From NCBI RefSeq assembly GCF_024168645.1, contig NZ_JALJWF010000001.1:4157501-4221500 (forward strand): 64,000 nt of DNA, read 5' to 3'. Below, piece after piece: positions 39,015 to 46,814 of this stretch. Below the pieces are notes generated by a model, which saw nothing but the letters and a program-made list of their open reading frames with translations, had not been told where the DNA came from and did no database searches. Source of the stretch: Pseudomonas sp. GGS8 (GTDB taxonomy: Bacteria > Pseudomonadota > Gammaproteobacteria > Pseudomonadales > Pseudomonadaceae). The position numbers and the translations under genes were made by a program. Positions within the stretch are counted from its first letter, which is position 1. Each line of letters opens with the position of its first letter.

Positions 39015-39767
39015 TTAAAACTGCGCGGTCTGCTTGAGCATCTGCGCCGCCGGCGTGTCACTTGGGCTGACCATCGCGTAGTTGTACCCGGCCCCCGACC
39101 AATACTCGGCCTGCAACTCGCCATCACTGCGGCTCCCCCGGGGCAGGAGGAAGTTTTTCGGCCCGGGTGGACGGATGTAGAAGCTGACTTTGTGGCCGCC
39201 CTGATCTTCGTAAATCACCATCGCCGCCGGCCCTTGCTCGGTACTGAGCAAACGGCCGCTGACCGGTTTGTAGCCCGCTCCCGCCAAGTTCGGCAAACGA
39301 TGGGCCTGGCTGAAATAGCGGTCGAGCCAGCCCTGCATATCGCCGTCATCGCTGACTTTGTAATCCGCCGGCAGAATGCCCTGCTGGGCAATCAGCCGGT
39401 AGGCCTGCATCGCATCGGTCATCGGCAGTGGGGCGCTGGCCAGGGTCATTTCCCGTGCCTGCCAACCGCCCAATCCGCCAACGCTGACCGTCATCAGCAG
39501 CACCGCGGCACTGGCCAGATGACGACGGGACTTTCGTTTGAGGCGCTGGCGAATCATTGCCGGGTCGAGTTCCGGGTTGGCCGGTTGCTGCAAGGCGCCG
39601 CTCAGGGCTGCGCGCAATTGTTGGGCGTCTTGCTGCCAGGCGCGTACTTGCGCGGCCACTTCGGCATTGCCGGCCAGATAAGTTTCCACTTGATGTCGGT
39701 CGGCATCGCTGAGTTGGTGATCGACGTAGGCGTGCAGGTCACGCTCGTTGGGAGGCAGGCTGATCAT
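39015..39767 (-). CDS. Membrane anti-sigma factor
   Basis: 250 residues. The N-terminus (MISLPPNERDLHAYVDHQLSDADRHQVETYLAG) matches the anti-sigma zinc-finger-like fold seen in such regulators, though the zinc ligands are partly missing. A membrane helix follows at about residues 86-104 (AAVLLMTVSVGGLGGW), then a periplasmic sensor domain. Its start overlaps the ECF sigma gene stop by 4 bases, as expected for a sigma/anti-sigma pair. Confidence 0.85.
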   Translation of the reverse strand: MISLPPNERDLHAYVDHQLSDADRHQVETYLAGNAEVAAQVRAWQQDAQQLRAALSGALQQPANPELDPAMIRQRLKRKSRRHLASAAVLLMTVSVGGLGGWQAREMTLASAPLPMTDAMQAYRLIAQQGILPADYKVSDDGDMQGWLDRYFSQAHRLPNLAGAGYKPVSGRLLSTEQGPAAMVIYEDQGGHKVSFYIRPPGPKNFLLPRGSRSDGELQAEYWSGAGYNYAMVSPSDTPAAQMLKQTAQF

Positions 39768-40270
39768 TTGAGTCTCCGCAGCGAAGGGCGGGTGATTTCG
39801 CCGTCGCTGAGCTGGCGCAAGGCCTGGCGCGCGCGGGACAGGCGTGACATTACGGTGCCGATGGGGACGTCGAGAATCTCGGCGACCTCCTTGTAACTCA
39901 AGCCTTCCACCGATACCCAGAGCAGCAGCGCGCGCTGTTCGGTGTTGAGTTGATCGAAGGCTTGCAGGGTCGACTGGGCGATCACTGTGCGTTCTACCGA
40001 AGGCTGCACATCGTCGCGCCCGGTAAAGAATTCGAGCATCCGCGCATACCGCCGGGAGCGGCGGTGGGCGTCGAGAAACTGCCGATAAAGAATCGAAAAC
40101 AGCCAGGCCCGCAAGTCGCCCTCGGGACGTTTGCCACCCCAATTCGACAGCGCTCGTTCAAGGCAGGCCTGCACCAGATCGTCGGCGCTGCTGGAATTAC
40201 GCGTCAGCGATACGGCGAAGCGCCGCAGCCTGGGAATGATGTCCCTGAGTTGTTCGTCGATATCGTTCAT
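39764..40270 (-). CDS. ECF sigma factor
   Basis: 168 residues. Region 2 has SADDLVQACLERAL and LRAWLFSILYRQFLDAHR; region 4 has WVSVEGLSYKEVAEILDVPIGTVMSRLSRARQALR. The start at 40270 is preferred though no strong ribosome site precedes it. An ECF-type promoter (GGAAT-N16-CGTC) lies upstream on the same strand, so it probably activates its own operon, kept in check by the anti-sigma protein. Confidence 0.9.
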   Translation of the reverse strand: MNDIDEQLRDIIPRLRRFAVSLTRNSSSADDLVQACLERALSNWGGKRPEGDLRAWLFSILYRQFLDAHRRSRRYARMLEFFTGRDDVQPSVERTVIAQSTLQAFDQLNTEQRALLLWVSVEGLSYKEVAEILDVPIGTVMSRLSRARQALRQLSDGEITRPSLRRLK

Positions 40271-40312
40271 GAAATGTTGACTAGTCACTACGCTGTGGTG
40301 AGTGTCCAGGAA

Positions 40313-40337
40313 GACGCACGGCACTTGAGGTTATTCC
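40313..40337 (-). promoter_or_regulatory. ECF promoter of the sigma/anti-sigma operon
   Basis: On the minus strand, GGAAT (40337-40333), a 16-base spacer, then CGTC (40316-40313). Spacing and elements fit an ECF -35/-10 pair. The sigma gene starts about 43 bases downstream. The same motif with the same spacing lies on the other strand at 40366. Confidence 0.75.
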
Positions 40338-40365
40338 ACGGCTGAAAAAATAAATATCGGGCGAT

Positions 40366-40390
40366 GGAATAAACCCGGGTGGGGTTCGTC
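40366..40390 (+). promoter_or_regulatory. ECF promoter of the peroxidase operon
   Basis: GGAAT (40366-40370), 16 bases, CGTC (40387-40390), identical in elements and spacer length to the divergent one at 40313-40337. The peroxidase gene starts 45 bases later. Confidence 0.75.
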
Positions 40391-40434
40391 TGCCTGATTC
40401 TTCTCACTTGTGGCCGATGGCCCTGGAGTCATTC

Positions 40435-41529
40435 ATGGTAGATCGCTCATTACCGCCAACGGGGCCTGGCCGGCCACCGCTGAGTGCCGCGAGCCTGACG
40501 TTGCGCCTGACCGGCATTGCCGTGGTGGTCGCCGCGCTGGCCGGGGCTTTTGCCTACGTTAACGGCACCCTTGACCCACAGCGTCTGACGCCGAAAGCGT
40601 TGATCAATGTGCTGGAAACAAATAACGGCGTGCACCCGGGGTTTCGTCGTAACCACGCCAAAGGGGTGTGCGTGATCGGGCATTTCGAAAGCAGCGGCCA
40701 GGCGCGCGAGTATTCCAGTGCCCAAGTGTTCAGCGAAGCGCGGACCCCGGTGGTCGGGCGTTTCGCACTGCCTGCCGGCAACCCTTACGCGCCGGACAAC
40801 AGCGTGCCGATCCGCAGCCTGGCCTTGCGTTTTACCCAGGCCAACGGGCAGCAGTGGCGTACCGGGATGAACAGCATGCCGGTGTTCCCGGTGGGCACGC
40901 CGGAGGCGTTCTATCAGTTGCAACAAGCGCAGTCGCCGGACCCGGCCACCGGCAAACCGAATCCTGCGGCGGTGCCGGCGTTCTTCGGTTCTCACCCCGA
41001 AGCCGCGCCGTTTCTGGCGTGGATCAAGACTGCCAAACCTTCTGCCAGTTATGCGACCGAGACGTATAACAGCGTCAATGCGTTTTACCTGGTGAACGCG
41101 GCCGGGCAACGGCAGGCGGTGCGCTGGAGCATGGCGCCGGTTGCTCAGGACGCGGCGGGCGCGACGGCACCGCAGGGCGCTGACTTTCTGGAGCAGGATC
41201 TGGTTCAGCGTTTGTCCGCCGGACCGCTGCGTTGGCAATTGAACATCACCCTGGCGAACCCCGGGGACCCGGTCAACGACGCGAGCAAGACTTGGCCCGA
41301 CGACCGAAAAGTGCTGAACGCCGGTACTCTGGTGCTCGAAAGCACCCAGCCACAACTCAATGGCGAGTGCCGTGACATCAACTACGACCCACTGGTATTG
41401 CCCAGCGGTATCGAAGGCTCCGACGACCCGCTGCTCGCCGCTCGTTCAGCGGGCTATGCCAGTTCTTACCTGCGTCGCACCAGCGAAGTGAAACAGTTGC
41501 CCAACGCCAAACAGGAGGCTCAACAATGA
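40435..41529 (+). CDS. Catalase-like heme peroxidase (SrpA type)
   Basis: 364 residues; start at 40435 chosen for GGAG at 40425-40428. An N-terminal membrane helix (about 22-41) precedes a short catalase fold: the distal His74 is in RRNHAKG, and a R-x3-Y motif (337-341) resembles the proximal heme Tyr site. Small catalase-related proteins of this kind act as peroxidases rather than true catalases. It is in an ECF-controlled operon with cytochrome b and is likely periplasm-facing. Confidence 0.85.
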   Translation: MVDRSLPPTGPGRPPLSAASLTLRLTGIAVVVAALAGAFAYVNGTLDPQRLTPKALINVLETNNGVHPGFRRNHAKGVCVIGHFESSGQAREYSSAQVFSEARTPVVGRFALPAGNPYAPDNSVPIRSLALRFTQANGQQWRTGMNSMPVFPVGTPEAFYQLQQAQSPDPATGKPNPAAVPAFFGSHPEAAPFLAWIKTAKPSASYATETYNSVNAFYLVNAAGQRQAVRWSMAPVAQDAAGATAPQGADFLEQDLVQRLSAGPLRWQLNITLANPGDPVNDASKTWPDDRKVLNAGTLVLESTQPQLNGECRDINYDPLVLPSGIEGSDDPLLAARSAGYASSYLRRTSEVKQLPNAKQEAQQ

Positions 41530-42071
41530 GCGCTCAACCGAGTCATTTCGTTCCCCTGGCGCGACTGCTGCACTGGTTGATGGCGCTGATGGTCATCGCC
41601 ATGCTGTTTATTGGAGCGGGCATGGTGGCCTCGGTGTCTGAGCGCCACGAGTGGCTGATCCATTTGCACAAACCCTTGGGCATCGCGATTCTGCTGCTGG
41701 TGGTCGTGCGTCTGGCCGTGCGTTTTTCGACCCGGCAACCACCTCTGCCGGCGGACCTGCCGGGTTGGCAGGTGCTGGCGGCCAAGGCCTCGCATGTCTT
41801 GTTGTACGCCTTGATGCTGATTTTGCCGCTGCTGGGCTGGGCGATGATTTCGGCGGCGGGCGATCCGGTGATGCTCAGCAGTTCGTTGCAGTTGCCGTCG
41901 ATCCTGCCGGCCAATGCGCAAGTGTTTGCGTTGCTGCGCAAGGCACATAGGTATCTGGCGTATCTACTGTTCCTCACCGTGCTGCTGCACCTGGCGGCGG
42001 CGCTGTTTCACGGTTGGGTGCGCCGCGATGAGGTGCTGGACAGCATGTTGCGGGGCGGGGACCGTGGGTGA
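41526..42071 (+). CDS. Cytochrome b561 family protein of the peroxidase operon
   Basis: 181 residues, overlapping the peroxidase stop by 4 bases (ATGA). Four membrane helices with His pairs: LARLLHWLM, LIHLHKPLGI, ASHVLLYALM and LLHLAAALFH. Probably supplies electrons from quinol to the peroxidase encoded just upstream, the common arrangement of SrpA-type operons. Confidence 0.88.
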   Translation: MSAQPSHFVPLARLLHWLMALMVIAMLFIGAGMVASVSERHEWLIHLHKPLGIAILLLVVVRLAVRFSTRQPPLPADLPGWQVLAAKASHVLLYALMLILPLLGWAMISAAGDPVMLSSSLQLPSILPANAQVFALLRKAHRYLAYLLFLTVLLHLAAALFHGWVRRDEVLDSMLRGGDRG

Positions 42072-42091
42072 GTTGGGGGACTGCCGATGAC

Positions 42092-42215
42092 TGTGGCGAG
42101 GGGGCTTGCCCCCGTTGGGCTGCAACGCAGCCCCAAATGCGGTTGGTCAGGCAGATAGCATTTAATCAGTTTACGGCTGCTGCGCAGCCGGACGGGGGCA
42201 AGCCCCCTCGCCACA
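42092..42215. repeat. REP pair overlapping the MFS gene end
   Basis: Inverted GTGGCGAGGGGGCTTGCCCCC units. The right unit lies within the coding sequence of the MFS gene (stop at 42171). Confidence 0.88.
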
Positions 42216-43397
42216 GGATGCGCTCGGGGCTGGGGCCAACGTCAGCCACCAATAGATCAACGCCACGGCGTTGATGCCTGCACCCATCCAGCACACCGCG
42301 ATCCAGCCGCCCCAGGCATACATCGCCGTCGAACCGATCGAGCCCAAGGCGCTGCCGATCGAATAGAACAACATGTAGCCGGCGGTGAGTCGGCTTTGCG
42401 CTTCGGGGCGCACGCTGTAGATCATGCTCTGACTGGTGACATGAACGGCTTGCAGCCCCAAGTCCAGCGTAATGACCCCCAGTAACAACGCCCACAGCGA
42501 CGATTGAGTGAGGGCGATGGGCAGCCATGAGGCGAGCATCAGCAACAACGACAGTCCGCTGGTCCATTGACCCAGGCCACGATCGGCCAGATGCCCGGCG
42601 CGAGCAGCGGCCAGTGCGCCGGCGGCCCCGGCCAGCCCGAACAGTCCGATTTCGGTGTGGGACAGTGAAAGCGGTGGGGCACTCAGCGGTAATACCAGAG
42701 GGGTCCACAGCACCATGGCGCTGGCGAACGTCAGCAGGGCAAGGATGGCCCGTTGACGCAACACCGGTTCTTCCTTGAACAACGTGAAGACTGAGCCGAT
42801 CAACGCGCCGTAAGCGCTATCCGGTCGCGCGTCTTCGTGCCTGGGCAGCACACGAAACAACAGCAACGCCATCACCAGGGTCAACCCGGCGGACAGCAGA
42901 TAAATCGAACGCCAACCAGCCAGGTCGGCCATGCCGCCGGCCACCGTTCGTGCCAACAGAATGCCGACGACGATGCCGCTGGTGATCACCCCCACCACAC
43001 GTCCACGTTGCGCCGGGATGGCCAGGGTCGCGGCGTAGGCCACCAGGACTTGCGTCACCACCGCCAGCAACCCGGTCAGCGCCATGCCGAGCAGCAACCA
43101 AGAGCTGTTCGGTGCTAACGCGATCATCAACAAGGCCAGTGCCGACAGCAGGGTTTGCAGGACGATCAATCGGCGACGGTTGAGCAGATCCCCCAGAGGG
43201 ACCAGCAACAACAGGCCCACGCCATAGCCGATCTGGGTGAGGGTGACGACGATGCCGATGGTTGCCGGGTTCATGGCGAAGGCCTCGGCCATGGCATCGA
43301 GCAGCGGTTGTGCGTAATACACATTGCCGACGGCCAAGCCGCAGGCCACGGCAAATAGCAACACCACGGCGCCGCTTAACGGGTGATCAGGTTTCAT
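42171..43397 (-). CDS. MFS transporter with REP-encoded C-terminus
   Basis: 408 residues; start at 43397 after AAGGAAG. Twelve predicted helices, with a loop motif GDLLNRRRLIVLQ after helix 2 and VGVITSGIVVGILLARTVAG in helix 5, typical of drug-efflux major facilitators. The last 15 or so residues ([10 protein letters not shown] and beyond) are read from a REP element and are probably not ancestral. It is divergent from an HxlR regulator that may control it. Confidence 0.85.
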   Translation of the reverse strand: MKPDHPLSGAVVLLFAVACGLAVGNVYYAQPLLDAMAEAFAMNPATIGIVVTLTQIGYGVGLLLLVPLGDLLNRRRLIVLQTLLSALALLMIALAPNSSWLLLGMALTGLLAVVTQVLVAYAATLAIPAQRGRVVGVITSGIVVGILLARTVAGGMADLAGWRSIYLLSAGLTLVMALLLFRVLPRHEDARPDSAYGALIGSVFTLFKEEPVLRQRAILALLTFASAMVLWTPLVLPLSAPPLSLSHTEIGLFGLAGAAGALAAARAGHLADRGLGQWTSGLSLLLMLASWLPIALTQSSLWALLLGVITLDLGLQAVHVTSQSMIYSVRPEAQSRLTAGYMLFYSIGSALGSIGSTAMYAWGGWIAVCWMGAGINAVALIYWWLTLAPAPSASCGEGACPRPAAQQP

Positions 43398-43493
43398 CAC
43401 AGGCTTCCTTGTGTGGTTTCAAAATAAAACCAGTTGTACGGTAGAGAATCTGGTTTTATATTGCAACCACATTGGTTGTCGGCGGACGCGGTC

Positions 43494-43940
43494 ATGGTTA
43501 AACGTACAAGCATGGAAGGCGCCGAGTGCCCGGTCGCCCGTTCACTGGACGCGATAGGGGATTGGTGGTCGCTATTGATCGTGCGCGATGCGTTCGATGG
43601 TCTGCGGCGATTTGGTGAGTTCCAGCGCAATCTGGGCATGGCCAAGAACATTCTCTCGGCGCGCCTGCGCACATTGGTGGCCCACGGGATTTTCGATCTG
43701 GTGCCGGCCTCCGATGGCAGTGCGTATCAGGAGTACGTGCTGACGGAGAAGGGCAAGGGGCTGTTCCCATTGATCATTGGGTTGCGGCAGTGGGGCGAGG
43801 CGTTTTTCTATGAGGCAGGGGAGGCGCATTCGCAGGTTGTCGATCGTGAGAACGGTCGACCGGTGCGGCCGCTGGAATTGCGCGCCGAGGATGGGCGGTT
43901 GTTGGGGCCCCAGGATTGTGTGCGGATCCCGGCTTGGTAA
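43494..43940 (+). CDS. HxlR-family transcriptional regulator
   Basis: 148 residues. Signature CPVARSLDAIGDWWSLLIVRDAFDGLRRFGEFQRNL (Cys at residue 11) and NILSARLRTLVAHGIF mark an HxlR winged helix, the kind that senses redox-active quinones or aldehydes through the N-terminal Cys. Divergent from the MFS exporter, a common local repressor-exporter pair. The 96-base gap should hold both promoters. Confidence 0.88.
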   Translation: MVKRTSMEGAECPVARSLDAIGDWWSLLIVRDAFDGLRRFGEFQRNLGMAKNILSARLRTLVAHGIFDLVPASDGSAYQEYVLTEKGKGLFPLIIGLRQWGEAFFYEAGEAHSQVVDRENGRPVRPLELRAEDGRLLGPQDCVRIPAW

Positions 43941-43944
43941 AACA

Positions 43945-43991
43945 TCAAAAAATCGCAGCCTTGCAGGAGCCGCAAAGGCTGCGATCTTTTG
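43945..43991. terminator. Bidirectional terminator / AAAGATCGCAGCC repeat
   Basis: Arms AATCGCAGCCTT and AAGGCTGCGATC, A run before and TTTTGATC after, between the convergent HxlR and carboxypeptidase genes. Sequence matches the interspersed repeat at 16041-16117. Confidence 0.75.
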
Positions 43992-44003
43992 ATCCAAGGG
44001 CAG

Positions 44004-45155
44004 TCAGCGCAAGGTATCGACCATATCCGCAATGGTCGTCAGCACATCCTTGCCCAACTGCTTCGAACGCTTGCCAGACCAGCCAGTCAGCGCATTCGGC
44101 GCGTCATCGTTGTCCTTGAAGGGCATTTCCAGGGTCAGGGACAGGCAGTCGAACTTCTGACCGACACTGTTACAGGCCAGGGTCATGTTGGCTTTACCGG
44201 GCTCGTCGCGGGTATAGCCGTGTTTGGTCTGGAAGTCTTTGGTCAGGTGCTTCAGATGGCTGCGGAAGTGCTCTTCGAGTTTTTCGATCCGCGGTGTATA
44301 GCCGGGGTTGCCCTCACAGCCGGCGGTGAACACGTAGGGGATTTCTTCATCGCCATGGATGTCGAGGAACAGGTCGACGCCATACTTTTCCATCTGTTGC
44401 TGAACGAACAGCACTTCCGGGCTGATTTCCTGGCTGGCGCTCTGCCAGGCACGGTTAAGGTCCTGGCCCATGGCGTTGGTGCGCAAATGACCGTGGAAGG
44501 CGCCGTCCGGGTTCATGTTGGGCACCAGGTACAGGTCGGCGCTGGCCAGGAGCTTTTTCAGTAGCGGATCGTCGTGTTTTTCCAGGCGTTCGATCACGCC
44601 TTCCATGAACCATTCGGCCATGTGTTCGCCAGGGTGTTGCTGGGCGATGATCCAGACCTTGCGCTGACCTTCGGCGCCGGTCCCTTTGCGCAATAACTGG
44701 ATGTCGCGACCTTCAACGCTCTTGCCGGTGGCCAGCAGTTCGGTGCCAGCCTTGGTCAGTGCCTGTTCGATCAGCCAGTCGTGACGGCCACGGCTGTAGG
44801 GTTCGAAATAGGCGAACCAGGCATGGGTGGCAGTGGCTTCAAGGCTGAAACGCAGACAGTCGCCTTCGAAGATGGTCGGTACCCGGAACCAGTTGACGTG
44901 GTCGTAGGAGGCCAGCGCCTGATAACCATCCCAGGCCTTGTTGTATGAGGATTTGCTGGCGTTATTCAGGCGAAACCAATGCTCCTGGCCCACGTGCAGG
45001 CCGCTGGCCTTGAAGTGGAACCACTGGAAATGCTGGCTGCGGGTGTCTGGCCTTATGGCCAGCAACGCTTGCAGAGGATTGCTGATGTCCAGCACGTCAA
45101 TGTTGCCGCTGTCGAAGTTTGCGCTGATGTCGAAAGAAGATTTAGCCCCGGCCAT
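44004..45155 (-). CDS. M14-type cytosolic zinc carboxypeptidase
   Basis: 383 residues. The start at 45155 is an ATG with AGGAATT upstream. The N-terminal half (1-120) is a beta-sandwich as in cytosolic carboxypeptidases (Ccp/AGBL). Zinc ligands are His174, Glu177 (QHPGEH) and His267 (DIHGDE); substrate-binding DLNRAW and the general-base Glu in LTLEMPF follow. Family members trim C-terminal amino acids, for example glutamates. The bacterial substrate is unknown. Confidence 0.88.
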   Translation of the reverse strand: MAGAKSSFDISANFDSGNIDVLDISNPLQALLAIRPDTRSQHFQWFHFKASGLHVGQEHWFRLNNASKSSYNKAWDGYQALASYDHVNWFRVPTIFEGDCLRFSLEATATHAWFAYFEPYSRGRHDWLIEQALTKAGTELLATGKSVEGRDIQLLRKGTGAEGQRKVWIIAQQHPGEHMAEWFMEGVIERLEKHDDPLLKKLLASADLYLVPNMNPDGAFHGHLRTNAMGQDLNRAWQSASQEISPEVLFVQQQMEKYGVDLFLDIHGDEEIPYVFTAGCEGNPGYTPRIEKLEEHFRSHLKHLTKDFQTKHGYTRDEPGKANMTLACNSVGQKFDCLSLTLEMPFKDNDDAPNALTGWSGKRSKQLGKDVLTTIADMVDTLR

Positions 45156-45433
45156 AATCAATTCCTGAATATGATTTTTATGGCTGCTACTTTACACGCA
45201 AGGGGAGGAGAAGCCGGGGGGAAATTACGGGGGTGAAAAAGGGGGGCGTCCTCCTTGACGCCGATGCAGCTTAGAGACTGCCTGATTGATTCTCAAGTGC
45301 TATTTTCGTTAGTTTGGCCCAATGCCGCCGGGCTTCTCTTCCTCACAAATATTCTATTGATATCGCCGGCGCCAATCGAATTTGTAACACCCATAGACTT
45401 CATTAGACTGAAGCCGAAGCCAGGCTGACTGGC

Positions 45434-45547
45434 AAAAAAAAGACCCGGCAAAAAGCCGGGTCAAAAACCGTGATTAGCCTGATGAGGAGATAGTCCAGGA
45501 GTCCGACCTAAGGTCTCTTGTTCTATCAACTGACCTCTCGATCAGTT
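45434..45547 (-). ncRNA. prrF: PrrF-type iron-responsive small RNA
   Basis: No ORF. On the minus strand the predicted RNA starts near 45547 with a 5' hairpin (AACTGA pairing with TCAGTT), contains the core CTCCTCATCAGGCTAATCAC (45470-45489) that I recognise as the pairing region of Pseudomonas PrrF RNAs, and ends in a perfect terminator (GACCCGGC / GCCGGGTC, then eight Ts at 45434-45441). Length about 114, as for PrrF. A Fur box overlaps its -10. PrrF RNAs act with Hfq to repress iron-using enzymes such as sodB and the succinate dehydrogenase genes when iron is low. Single copy here, not the tandem pair of P. aeruginosa. Confidence 0.85.
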
Positions 45548-45549
45548 GA

Positions 45550-45568
45550 TGCAATAATAATCATTATC
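45550..45568 (-). promoter_or_regulatory. Fur box over the prrF promoter
   Basis: 15 of 19 bases match the Fur consensus GATAATGATAATCATTATC; a TATTAT -10 (minus strand, 45559-45554) is inside it. Iron-loaded Fur would block transcription of the sRNA. Confidence 0.8.
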
Positions 45569-45638
45569 ATTTACGAGTCAATTGTTTTTACCTGCTCGCT
45601 TGGAAATTTTTCCTGTCCTCCTCCAGTGCGCTCTCGCC

Positions 45639-45980
45639 TCAATTGCTCTGATTGCCCTCCAGGGCGCGGTCGACCATCGCCTTGGCCATGTCGATCATGT
45701 GCACGGTCGAATACGCCAGATCCCGGCTTGCGCCCTGCAGCTGGTTGGCTGACTCATGCGCGGTGGCGGTGGCACACCGCAGCAGATCCGAAGCATGAAC
45801 CAGCGCTTCTTCGCTGCTGATGCTACGGTTCACAGCAAAGAAACGTTCTTCGCTGGCCTCTTCTGACACAGCTGGTTTCAAGTAATAGTCCAGTGCCCGC
45901 TGCGCCGCGGCAGAGCCTTTTGGCGAGGTGAGGCTGGTGTCGATTTGCATATCGGGCAAGGTATTGCTGGGGATGGTCAT
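45639..45980 (-). CDS. DUF6124 family protein
   Basis: 113 residues; start at 45980 with GGAG 15 bases upstream. RALDYYLKP and FFAVNRSISSEEALVHASDLLRCATATAHESANQL resemble the small Pseudomonas proteins I know as DUF6124. Mostly helical. Function unknown. Transcribed toward prrF and divergent from the S24-type repressor; an AT-rich region with the palindrome AGTACGTACT (46027-46036) separates the two and may be an operator. Confidence 0.65.
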   Translation of the reverse strand: MTIPSNTLPDMQIDTSLTSPKGSAAAQRALDYYLKPAVSEEASEERFFAVNRSISSEEALVHASDLLRCATATAHESANQLQGASRDLAYSTVHMIDMAKAMVDRALEGNQSN

Positions 45981-46109
45981 GTCGATGGCGAGCTCCGTGA
46001 AAGATTCAAATCCGTGAGCCCAGCTTAGTACGTACTGTATTTGTGTCTTTAATTTTAATACTACAATTTGTGTTTTGATGGTCGGAGTACCCCACGTATC
46101 GTGCCGCAC

Positions 46110-46775
46110 ATGGATAAATGGATTGAATTGGTCAAGGCCAAAATGAGTGAACTCAAAGTCACTCAAGAAATACTCGCCGAGCGCATCGGGATGTCCCAGG
46201 GGGGCGTCGGCCACTGGCTCAATAAACGTCGTCAGCCCGGCATCGGAGAGATGAATCGTGTCTTGCGGGCGCTCGGCATGGACTATCTGGAAGTGGCGAT
46301 GGTCATCAGGGAGCCGCTGCCCTCAGAGGATGAGGAGGTTTCTCTGATGCAAAAGTACAACCCGTACTTTCGCTATCCGGTCAGTGACTGGCGGGAAACC
46401 GGGGAGGTGTGCGACGGAGAACTATCGACCTACGGCGCGTCATCGGCTGTCAGCAAACCGCGCTTCGAACTGTCCGATTACCATGCGCAGGGCGCGGCAT
46501 TCTGGCTGGTGGTGGTCGGCGATGCGATGACGGCACCTTCGGGTGTGAGCATTGCCGAGGGCATGCTGATTCTGGTCGACCCGGCTATCGTGCCGGAGCC
46601 TGGCAAACTGGTGATCGCCCAATGGCCCGGTAGCGCCGAAGCGGTCTTTCGCAAACTGATCGAAGAGGGCGGGCAGCGTTATCTGGTCCCGCTCAATCCG
46701 ACTTATCCGAAAGCTCTTTACACCGAGGAATGCCGAATCATCGGCGTGGTGGTTCAGGCAACTGCCAGATTCTAA
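46110..46775 (+). CDS. S24-family repressor lacking catalytic serine
   Basis: 221 residues from ATG 46110 (GTG 46101 is possible). The N-terminal helix-turn-helix (about 15-55: VTQEILAERIGMSQGGVGHWLNKRRQ) and the C-terminal peptidase S24 domain resemble the pyocin repressor PrtR. The self-cleavage Ser, normally GDSM, is Ala139 (GDAMTAP; GCG at 46524-46526), while Lys182 (FRKLI) is retained. It could bind DNA and dimerise but should not cleave itself after RecA activation. No pyocin or prophage genes are in the window. Confidence 0.85.
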   Translation: MDKWIELVKAKMSELKVTQEILAERIGMSQGGVGHWLNKRRQPGIGEMNRVLRALGMDYLEVAMVIREPLPSEDEEVSLMQKYNPYFRYPVSDWRETGEVCDGELSTYGASSAVSKPRFELSDYHAQGAAFWLVVVGDAMTAPSGVSIAEGMLILVDPAIVPEPGKLVIAQWPGSAEAVFRKLIEEGGQRYLVPLNPTYPKALYTEECRIIGVVVQATARF

Positions 46776-46814
46776 TCAGATCGGTCCTCACAACGCGTAG
46801 GACCGATCTTCATT

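Noticed and set aside
43945..43991. Possible sRNA between HxlR and carboxypeptidase genes
   Set aside because: Only a hairpin between two convergent genes with no promoter; best explained as a terminator/repeat.
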